From Candidatus Jacksonbacteria bacterium (GTDB taxonomy: Bacteria > Patescibacteriota > Patescibacteriia > UBA9629 > GWA2-43-13): DNA of 6,858 bases. A program made the position numbers and the translations under genes. The notes below the pieces were generated by a model. It was given only the letters and a program-made list of their open reading frames with translations. It ran no database searches and was not told the DNA's origin. The DNA is taken from assembly GCA_018698735.1 (NCBI GenBank), contig JABIPD010000097.1, positions 1 through 6,858 on the forward strand. Direction: 5' to 3'. Position 1 is the first letter of the stretch; every line of letters starts with the position of its first letter. Positions 1-5,033 of this stretch are shown piece by piece.

Positions 1-621
1 ATCTGTGTTTTTTATTTTTACTAACTTTTTTATAGAAGAAACCCCGTCACCAACAACATTCGCCGGCAATCTATGAATAACACTCAAAATTTTATTTTGA
101 GTAGCAAGAATTCTATATTCTTCGCCAACAAACATCTCTTCAACCAAAACAGATACTCGCTGGTCTCCATACGCATCAAAAATTTTCTTTAACGAAGAGA
201 AGAAATCGTTTTTATTACTAACATTCAAAAAAACATTATTTCCACGTAAGCTGTTAGCAGGTTTTACTGCAATAGGTTTTCTTAAAGAATTATATATTTT
301 TTCTTTATAACTTCTAGAATCATCCTTTTTTATAAGTAGGCTTTTATTAACCGAAACTTTATTGTTGATAAGTATATTGTTGGTAACATTTTTATTATTG
401 CAACAATGTGCTGCAACAGCTGTAGTCGTAGAAGGTATTTGGGCGTAAAAATATTGAACACGATTCTTATAAGAAAGTTTATATACATTCGTATATTCTA
501 TATTCTCACATTTTATACCACGTTTTTTAGCCTCTTTTAAAAGCAAAAGAGTGCTGTTGGCCACGTCATTCAATGAGCGCTCTCCGTTATTAAATGATCT
601 TCGTTTATGAACTAAATTCAT
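1..621 (-). CDS. ATP-grasp ligase, GshAB/cyanophycin-synthetase-like (N-terminal part, runs off the window)
   Basis: The minus frame is open from the ATG at 621 to base 1, giving 207 codons with no stop, so the C-terminus lies outside the window. The translation shows an ATP-grasp fold in order. A degenerate N-terminal lid segment (about residues 62-98) is followed by the ATP-binding lysine in IAVKP (K120) and a loop ANSLRGNN (122-129). Then come VEEMFVGEEYR (160-170) and HRLPANVVGDG (183-193). The last motif is typical of the ATP-grasp half of bifunctional glutathione synthase GshAB and of cyanophycin synthetase, enzymes that join amino acids or peptides through an acyl-phosphate. The substrate cannot be told. 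The protein starts directly at this domain, so no glutamate-cysteine ligase domain precedes it. It is rich in Asn (26 of 207) and Lys and looks more AT-rich than its neighbours, which may reflect transfer. The start is supported by an AAAGGA site five bases upstream and by a promoter. Confidence 0.8.
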   Translation of the reverse strand, partial: MNLVHKRRSFNNGERSLNDVANSTLLLLKEAKKRGIKCENIEYTNVYKLSYKNRVQYFYAQIPSTTTAVAAHCCNNKNVTNNILINNKVSVNKSLLIKKDDSRSYKEKIYNSLRKPIAVKPANSLRGNNVFLNVSNKNDFFSSLKKIFDAYGDQRVSVLVEEMFVGEEYRILATQNKILSVIHRLPANVVGDGVSSIKKLVKIKNTD

Positions 622-626
622 GCAAA

Positions 627-632
627 TCCTTT
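627..632 (-). promoter_or_regulatory. Ribosome binding site of the ATP-grasp gene
   Basis: On the minus strand AAAGGA is followed by TTTGC and the ATG at 621-619, a five-base spacing. It is the clearest Shine-Dalgarno site in the window and fixes the start of a gene that is cut at its other end. Confidence 0.7.
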
Positions 633-658
633 CTATTAAAGAGTACCAAAGAAAATAG

Positions 659-687
659 AATATACCACAAAAAAAACGAGCTGTAAA
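659..687 (-). promoter_or_regulatory. Sigma70-type promoter for the ATP-grasp gene
   Basis: On the minus strand TTTACA (687-682) is separated by exactly 17 bases from TATATT (664-659). The -10 is preceded by TGG, so it is also an extended -10. Each hexamer matches the consensus at five of six positions. Transcription would start near 652, leaving a leader of about 30 bases that includes the AAAGGA site. The -35 and spacer lie inside the putative terminator of the upstream ABC-F gene. Confidence 0.65.
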
Positions 688-713
688 GTCTCTTATATCC
701 TTCAACGTAGCTC
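669..713 (-). terminator. Possible imperfect terminator after the ABC-F gene
   Basis: Read on the minus strand, GAGCT (713-709) and AGCTC (682-678) can pair. Further broken pairing inside (GT..AAG with CTT.AC) follows, then one C and a G, and then eight T residues (676-669). The stem is irregular and the loop long, so this is weaker than a textbook terminator. The T-run and the position after the ABC-F stop favour it. It overlaps the next gene's promoter. Confidence 0.4.
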
Positions 714-736
714 CTCTAATCCTAATTGTGAGCAAT

Positions 737-2203
737 TTAAATGCTATTTAAATCTAATACCTCGTTTATTCGGATTTGATCTACAAATTCTGGAATATGG
801 CTAACTAAAATCATCGCGCCTTTATATTCATCTAACGCTGCTGCTATCATCGGCAAATGTCGGAAGTTAATATGATTCGTCGGCTCGTCTAAAATAATTA
901 ATCCTGGTTTCTGCAAAACAAGTCGAGCAAACGAAAGTAGCCCTTTCTGGCCTTCTGACAAATACTTAATTTCTTTGTCTAGTAACGAACCATCTAACAA
1001 AAACCGAGCAGCGGTTGCTCGTAACACCTGATCGTCTTGTTCGTCTGTCATCATATCCATTAAACTGTCGTAGGCCTTTTGGTTAAAATCTAACGTCGAG
1101 AAATCTTGGCGATAATAACCAACCGTTACTGCGGGTGCTATTGTTGCGCTTTTAGAATCTCCAGATGCTAAGGTTTCTAAGAAAGTACTTTTCCCTATTC
1201 CATTTGGGCCGGCAATAAGTAAATGAATATTTTTTCTTAATACATAATCGAACTTTTTGGTTTTTACCTCACCGTCTTTTATAAGCGAGACCTCGTTAAT
1301 TTCAACAAGCTTGCCATTAAAACTTGGTTCAAACTCTTGGGCAGGGATAGTAAATTTGGGAATAGTTTTGTCTTCTTTTCTAACGTCTACCTTGCCTTCT
1401 TCTGCCTCTGCTGCTGCCTCTCTCATTTTTTTTGCTACGCTCCGAAGCTTTCCACCTTTATGAGCAAACACACCAGCTTGAGCTTTAAGGCGTTTAATAT
1501 CTTTTTCTGCGCGGACATTTAACAGTTGTTCTTTTTTTACTCGAGCGGTTATTTCTTCTACCACGTCGTGATAATTTCCGGTGTACTGCTCTACCTTCCG
1601 CATAAAAGCATCTAAATAGAGTACTCCATCGGTAAATACATTTAAAAATTCTGCATCATGAGAAATAACAATACAGGTTTTAGGATACATTACGAGAAAC
1701 GCCGTTAAATGGCCTATTCCCTCTTGGTCTAAATTATTTGTCGGTTCGTCGAGCAATAAAATATCTGGGCCTTGGATTAAAGCATGAGCAAGTAACATAC
1801 GGGCCTGCTGACCGCCAGATAACTCTCTTACTTTTTTAGTTACATCTATATCTATATTTACTACCTCAAAAATATCTTTAATTAATTTATCTAATTCGTA
1901 TTTTTTTTCGTTAAATGCACTTTCAAAATATTCACGGACTGTTCCGTCTAAATACTTCGGATCCATCACTTGCTTAGAAACCGCTACCGTCGCATCTTCT
2001 GGTGTTACAAACACCCCGCCTTCGTTAGGTTTAAGTTCGCCTGTAATCATTTTAAATAATGTACTCTTGCCCGCCCCATTCTGCCCCATAAGAGCTATTT
2101 TACTGTTATCTCGAACAGAAAAATTAACCTCATCAAAAATCACCTTGCGATCGAATGCAAAGTTAACATCACTAAAGCGTAGTACAACCGAATTGTTCGA
2201 CAT
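737..2203 (-). CDS. ABC-F family ATPase (ribosome-associated translation factor type)
   Basis: A soluble protein of 488 residues with two ATP-binding cassettes and no membrane segments, as in the ABC-F family (EttA, Uup, YbiT, antibiotic-resistance ABC-F). Family members bind the ribosomal E site and act on translation. Cassette 1 has Walker A GQNGAGKST (40-48), signature LSGGQ (128-132), Walker B with LLLDEPTN (149-156) and H-loop ISHD (H182). A charged linker of about 95 residues (200-295), rich in Lys, Arg and Ala, connects to cassette 2. Cassette 2 has GPNGIGKST (332-340), a variant signature LSEGQ (415-419), LIILDEPTN (435-443) and VSHIPEF (H469). Both catalytic glutamates are present. 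The start is set at the ATG at 2203 (MSNNSVV). A frame-compatible TTG at 2239 and ATG at 2227 lie before or inside a leader hairpin and have no SD. The protein is shorter than typical 530-640 residue members. Which subfamily it belongs to, and whether it confers resistance, cannot be decided here. Confidence 0.93.
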   Translation of the reverse strand: MSNNSVVLRFSDVNFAFDRKVIFDEVNFSVRDNSKIALMGQNGAGKSTLFKMITGELKPNEGGVFVTPEDATVAVSKQVMDPKYLDGTVREYFESAFNEKKYELDKLIKDIFEVVNIDIDVTKKVRELSGGQQARMLLAHALIQGPDILLLDEPTNNLDQEGIGHLTAFLVMYPKTCIVISHDAEFLNVFTDGVLYLDAFMRKVEQYTGNYHDVVEEITARVKKEQLLNVRAEKDIKRLKAQAGVFAHKGGKLRSVAKKMREAAAEAEEGKVDVRKEDKTIPKFTIPAQEFEPSFNGKLVEINEVSLIKDGEVKTKKFDYVLRKNIHLLIAGPNGIGKSTFLETLASGDSKSATIAPAVTVGYYRQDFSTLDFNQKAYDSLMDMMTDEQDDQVLRATAARFLLDGSLLDKEIKYLSEGQKGLLSFARLVLQKPGLIILDEPTNHINFRHLPMIAAALDEYKGAMILVSHIPEFVDQIRINEVLDLNSI

Positions 2204-2211
2204 ATAAATAT

Positions 2212-2233
2212 AAAAACCTCGCAACATTGCGAG
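2212..2233 (-). promoter_or_regulatory. Leader hairpin with T-run in the ABC-F 5' UTR
   Basis: On the minus strand CTCGCAA (2233-2227) and TTGCGAG (2224-2218) form a perfect 7-bp stem around a two-base loop, or 6 bp with a four-base loop. G and TTTTT (2216-2212) follow. The GAGG in the 3' arm and the base after it is the only SD-like sequence before the ATG at 2203, 13 bases away. The hairpin could act as a small attenuator or could mask the ribosome site. Both roles are inference. Confidence 0.5.
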
Positions 2234-2253
2234 ATTCAAGTAAACTCACATCC

Positions 2254-2282
2254 AGAATACCTTAAAATAAACAAAAAGTCAA
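2254..2282 (-). promoter_or_regulatory. Sigma70-type promoter of the ABC-F gene
   Basis: On the minus strand TTGACT (2282-2277) and TATTCT (2259-2254) are separated by exactly 17 bases. The predicted start near 2247 gives a leader of about 44 bases that contains the hairpin at 2218-2233. It lies downstream of the palindrome at 2309-2336, so the gene is probably transcribed separately from the peptidase gene. Confidence 0.65.
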
Positions 2283-2308
2283 CAGCGTCCTATTTCCACT
2301 ATTTAAGC

Positions 2309-2336
2309 TAAATAAGCCAACCGGTTGGCTTATTTA
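2309..2336 (-). terminator. Perfect 28-base palindrome, probable terminator of the DUF1704 gene
   Basis: The 14-base halves are exact reverse complements centred on CCGG at 2321-2324. The GC-rich core (AAGCCAA, CCGG, TTGGCTT) is flanked by A/T ends, so the RNA forms a stem followed by a short U-rich tail on either strand. It sits 24 bases after the stop at 2360 and upstream of the ABC-F promoter. The tail is ATTTA rather than a long T-run, so an operator role is an alternative. Confidence 0.6.
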
Positions 2337-2359
2337 TACCCTTAGATAAAAAGGCCTTC

Positions 2360-3751
2360 TTATTGTTCCATTTCAACCAACTCTTCATCTGTAATACCAA
2401 GAGATTCAAGAATCCAAATATGTCGAGCATTCGCAGGATCGTACTTCCCAACCTGAAAACGCTGTAATTCATCTTTATTCTTACTCACAACATCCCACAC
2501 GCCAATATTCCCCTCCCGATAAACAATATCTTTAGTAAAACAAGCTCCAGGAGTTTTTGAATCCGAGCCTCTAAATGTTCTTACCGCTCTATTCCAAGCA
2601 TAAGTAGTGCTATTTTTTTGAGCAACTTCGTTGCTGGCACCTAGCCGTAAACTATTCCAATAAAAATATTTCTGTAATATATCATATGTCTGCCTAAAAT
2701 CTCTGGGTTCCCCATCTACTCCTCTGGCTAAGCTAATTGCTAAATGTCCCGCAAGACCACTAAAGTCTGTTATTTCATCAGAAAACACTTGCTCTCGCAT
2801 AGTCGCAATCCCTTCTTCGCCTGGATCGTAACGATCGAGACCTAATCCAAGAAGCCGAAGCTTTGATCTTTCACCTTTTTCTCTCTTAGCAACATGTGTT
2901 CCAATCTCATGCACTATAAGTTTCTTTAATTGGGTTACAAGTCTATCGGTTGATTCCGGAACTTGAACTGTTTTATTTTCTTGATTAACACTAATACCTG
3001 TTCTGCTTGATTCTGTATCAACAACAACTTCCCAACCAGTACCTTCTAATCCTAGCTTGCTGAATGCAGCTTCAAAAGCAGCTTTTGTTTGTTCTGCATC
3101 AGCTCTTTCCCCCTCTATCGGAATAGTAATTAAATCTTTAAACTGAGCAAGCACAGCTTCGCTTGTTTCACCAAACTCTTCTGCTGTTGGTAGCTGAGAA
3201 AATTCGACTTCCACAGAAACAGAAGGCAGCACTTTCTCTAACTCTTGAGCTGCTGCTATTAAATTTTCGTTGTCATGTTTCGATGTCTCTGTAATTTGTT
3301 CTTTTAAATGACCAATAGTATACTGAAAAATTTCTGGAGAAGGTTTACCATAAACAAAATCTGTATATCTTCCAAAGCGCCGCATATCTCCATGTGCCGC
3401 CGCTTTAAGCATTCGAAGCTCTGCTAGTTTTTCATTAATTCTCCAACGGTAAGCCTTTTTTACCACCTCATTAGTCTCTTGGTCTAATACATCTTTTTTT
3501 AAGTTCAATAACTCAGCTTCATTAGAATCTAAAACATCTAAATCTAACAACGGATAATCAAGTTTTGGATTTTCTTTATTTCCAGACAAAAAATCTTCTT
3601 TCTCTCCAGCTCTTTGATCTTTATCTCCACCCAAATACTCAAAAGCCTCAAAAGAACCAAATTGTTCAAATCTTTCATACCAACGAACGTCTAATTGTTC
3701 TTCAGGCGAATCGCCTCCCATTTCAGGGTTGGGTCTAAATCCTTCTCTCAT
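2360..3751 (-). CDS. DUF1704 / MATCAP-family metallopeptidase (QEGLA-motif protein)
   Basis: A 463-residue protein without signal peptide or membrane segment. The C-terminal two thirds matches DUF1704 (PF08014), the family that includes bacterial QEGLA-motif proteins and the eukaryotic tubulin tyrosine carboxypeptidase MATCAP. The zinc site is visible. HEIGTH (H281, E282, H286) follows the strand and helix TDRLVTQLKKLIV, and EEGIA (312-316) corresponds to the QEGLA motif and supplies a glutamate ligand. Downstream, RTFRG (391-395) and FTKDIVYREG (405-414) are also family-like. By family knowledge it is a zinc peptidase, perhaps a carboxypeptidase. Its substrate in bacteria is unknown. Residues 1-180 are highly charged and do not match anything I recognise. 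The gene follows the methyltransferase gene after 29 bases with no visible SD. A TATATT at 3769-3764 could give its own very short leader. Co-transcription with the methyltransferase gene is likely but not proven. Confidence 0.85.
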   Translation of the reverse strand: MREGFRPNPEMGGDSPEEQLDVRWYERFEQFGSFEAFEYLGGDKDQRAGEKEDFLSGNKENPKLDYPLLDLDVLDSNEAELLNLKKDVLDQETNEVVKKAYRWRINEKLAELRMLKAAAHGDMRRFGRYTDFVYGKPSPEIFQYTIGHLKEQITETSKHDNENLIAAAQELEKVLPSVSVEVEFSQLPTAEEFGETSEAVLAQFKDLITIPIEGERADAEQTKAAFEAAFSKLGLEGTGWEVVVDTESSRTGISVNQENKTVQVPESTDRLVTQLKKLIVHEIGTHVAKREKGERSKLRLLGLGLDRYDPGEEGIATMREQVFSDEITDFSGLAGHLAISLARGVDGEPRDFRQTYDILQKYFYWNSLRLGASNEVAQKNSTTYAWNRAVRTFRGSDSKTPGACFTKDIVYREGNIGVWDVVSKNKDELQRFQVGKYDPANARHIWILESLGITDEELVEMEQ

Positions 3752-3780
3752 ATGTATATAGTTAATATAGGAATATTACA

Positions 3781-4398
3781 TTATTTTCTTACAAAATAAC
3801 ACAGCCACTTGGTCTTTCTTTCGTCGTCTTCTACATGAGTCGACGTTTTAACAACCTCTAACCCATTTTCTTCTAGAATATTCTTAAACTCTTCTTGCGT
3901 GTAGAAAGCAAAATACCTACTAATACCTCCATATTTTTCTTCCTCTATGAAGCCTTCGTCCATTTCTGTTTTTTCTTTTACCGAAATAAACCCAACTCCA
4001 CCTGGCTTTAAAATTCTTTTTGCTTCTTGTACTACTTTTCCAGCATCCTCTTTTGGTACATGAAGAAAACTTGCTGCCGCCCAAAAACCATCAAATTCGC
4101 CATCAGAAAATTCTAAATCATAAAAATCCATTTGTTTAAACACCCCCTTCGGAACTCTTTCAGCGGCTACTTTTAACATCCCTTCTGATGCGTCTATCCC
4201 TGTATAGTTGAAATTATTTTCTACAAAAACAGCTGCATCTCTCCCAGCACCACAGCCAATATCTAACACTTTATTGCCATCTATTAATTTTTTATATATT
4301 TCAAACTCCTCAACCCAAAAATGTTCAAAGTGAGTTGAACCAAACTTTGGAGCTATTTTATCGTAGGTATCTCTGGTTTTGTCTTTATGGTTTGGCAT
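3781..4398 (-). CDS. Class I SAM-dependent methyltransferase
   Basis: A 205-residue cytosolic Rossmann-fold methyltransferase. Motif I VLDIGCGAGRDA (44-55) binds SAM, and GIDAS (67-71) provides the acidic residue for the ribose. DFYDLEF (91-97) follows, then FDGFWAAASFLHVP (102-115) as the motif IV region and ILKPGG (129-134) as post-motif. The sequence fits the small UbiE/TehB-like general methyltransferase family (methyltransf_11/25 type), whose substrates range from small molecules to quinones. Nothing here points to one. The length is normal and complete. A TGA stop lies in frame eight codons upstream of the ATG, so the start cannot move far. No convincing SD precedes it. A terminator ends 23 bases upstream of the ATG, so its own promoter must lie in that short gap or overlap the terminator. 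It may be co-transcribed with the DUF1704 gene 29 bases downstream. Confidence 0.9.
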   Translation of the reverse strand: MPNHKDKTRDTYDKIAPKFGSTHFEHFWVEEFEIYKKLIDGNKVLDIGCGAGRDAAVFVENNFNYTGIDASEGMLKVAAERVPKGVFKQMDFYDLEFSDGEFDGFWAAASFLHVPKEDAGKVVQEAKRILKPGGVGFISVKEKTEMDEGFIEEEKYGGISRYFAFYTQEEFKNILEENGLEVVKTSTHVEDDERKTKWLCYFVRK

Positions 4399-4421
4399 AT
4401 AGCTGATATCTTTATCTAATC

Positions 4422-4444
4422 AAAAAACTGGCCCTCTGACCAGT
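4422..4444 (-). terminator. Intrinsic terminator of the small membrane protein gene
   Basis: On the minus strand ACTGGTC (4444-4438) pairs with GGCCAGT (4433-4427), seven pairs including one wobble, around an AGAG loop. The T-run at 4427-4422 follows directly, and A-rich sequence precedes the stem. It starts 32 bases after the stop at 4476. On the plus strand the same stem is followed by CTTTTG, so weak two-way function is possible. Confidence 0.8.
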
Positions 4445-4475
4445 CTTTTGTAAAAGTTTAAAAAACACTCATCTT

Positions 4476-4667
4476 TTATTTTTTCTCCATTGTGCACACT
4501 CGAAATCCCAAATACCCAGCTAGAAGAACAACCAGTATACTAACCCATACTGGTAATAACCAGCCATTAATAACCATATCCCATCCTGCAAGCACTCGAA
4601 CTAAATGGAGCAGAGCTGCAAATGTAAGCAAAGTAGCAGCAAGCTTTAATGTAACTTTTTTCGACAT
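4476..4667 (-). CDS. Small two-helix membrane protein, function unknown
   Basis: A 63-residue protein with two hydrophobic stretches, about residues 6-28 and 35-55, joined by a short turn containing GWDMVINGW. The ends are basic (MSKK at the N-terminus, MEKK at the C-terminus). By the positive-inside rule both ends would face the cytoplasm. His21, Arg24, Trp29 and LPVW (38-41) look like conserved-type positions for a small helical hairpin protein, but I cannot name the family. It has a clean terminator just downstream, and a plus-strand gene diverges from it, which support a real, separately transcribed gene. No SD precedes the ATG at 4667. A TACTAT hexamer ends six bases upstream, compatible with a leaderless mRNA. 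Confidence 0.7.
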   Translation of the reverse strand: MSKKVTLKLAATLLTFAALLHLVRVLAGWDMVINGWLLPVWVSILVVLLAGYLGFRVCTMEKK

Positions 4668-4716
4668 AGACCAATAGTATTACGAATAAAAATTGTATAA
4701 TTATAATTAAAGCCTA

Positions 4717-4763
4717 GATCCCCAGTCGAGCTGAGGATGACGAGCAGAAAGAAGAATGACAAA
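4717..4763. repeat. REP-like palindromic intergenic element
   Basis: ATCCCCAG (4718-4725) and CTGAGGAT (4731-4738) form an 8-base stem with one mismatch around TCGAG. A tail containing GATGACGAG and GAATGAC follows. The pattern resembles the short dispersed palindromes of the form GATCCCC...GGGGATGAC found between genes in many bacterial genomes. Only one copy is in the window, so repetition is inferred. It lies in the spacer between the membrane protein and GIY-YIG genes. Confidence 0.45.
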
Positions 4764-4766
4764 AGA

Positions 4767-4775
4767 TGCTATTAT
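4767..4775 (+). promoter_or_regulatory. Extended -10 promoter for the GIY-YIG gene (leaderless)
   Basis: TGC directly followed by TATTAT (4770-4775) is an extended -10. It ends six bases before the ATG at 4782, so transcription would start at the A of the start codon. No good -35 is visible 17 bases upstream (GAAAGA). No SD precedes the ATG, which fits a leaderless mRNA. Two TATAAT hexamers further upstream (4696-4701, 4702-4707) are alternatives that would give a longer leader. Confidence 0.45.
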
Positions 4776-4781
4776 TATATC

Positions 4782-5027
4782 ATGAATAATTGGATACTCT
4801 ATATTCTACGTTGCAAAGACGGTTCTCTTTATACAGGAATTACAACCGACCTCAAACGGAGAATACAACAACATAACGATGGAACAGGAGCTAAATACAC
4901 CAGAGCACATAGCCCGGTTAAGCTTTTGTGGTCCAATGATGGATTCACCGAATCCGAAGCAAAAAAAGAAGAAGCAAGAATAAAAAAACTTTCTCGCAGC
5001 GAAAAAGAAACTATCATAACCTCATAA
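4782..5027 (+). CDS. Stand-alone GIY-YIG domain protein (UPF0213/YhbQ-like)
   Basis: An 81-residue protein made of a single GIY-YIG nuclease domain. The motif halves are YIL (7-9) and YTG (17-19). LKRRI follows with the catalytic arginine (R26 or R27), then H31, Tyr39 in AKYTRAHSPV, and the metal-binding glutamate E64 in EARIKKL. All expected catalytic residues are present and the length is normal for the YhbQ-type family. Members are putative DNA endonucleases or DNA-processing proteins, and most have no defined role. The start is placed at 4782. An in-frame ATG at 4737 would add 15 residues (MTSRKKNDKRCYYYI) translated from the REP-like element, which the family lacks. It is the only plus-strand gene, divergent from the membrane protein gene and converging on the helicase gene with six bases between stops. 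Confidence 0.88.
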   Translation: MNNWILYILRCKDGSLYTGITTDLKRRIQQHNDGTGAKYTRAHSPVKLLWSNDGFTESEAKKEEARIKKLSRSEKETIITS

Positions 5028-5033
5028 TAAGAA

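Noticed and set aside
1257..1522. Two short plus-strand reading frames (1257-1463, 1337-1522)
   Set aside because: They lie wholly inside the ABC-F gene on the other strand, have Ser/Phe/Cys-rich low-complexity translations, and match no motif.
4422..4475. A promoter for the methyltransferase gene around TTTACA on the minus strand (near 4453)
   Set aside because: At 17-base spacing the -10 would be CCAGTT inside the terminator stem. No convincing hexamer pair was found.
4492..4677. Plus-strand frame opposite the small membrane protein
   Set aside because: The minus-strand frame has clear paired hydrophobic helices and a terminator. The plus-strand translation shows no structure and no start signal.
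4829..5017. Minus-strand frame opposite the GIY-YIG gene
   Set aside because: It is an antisense shadow of a gene with an intact catalytic motif.
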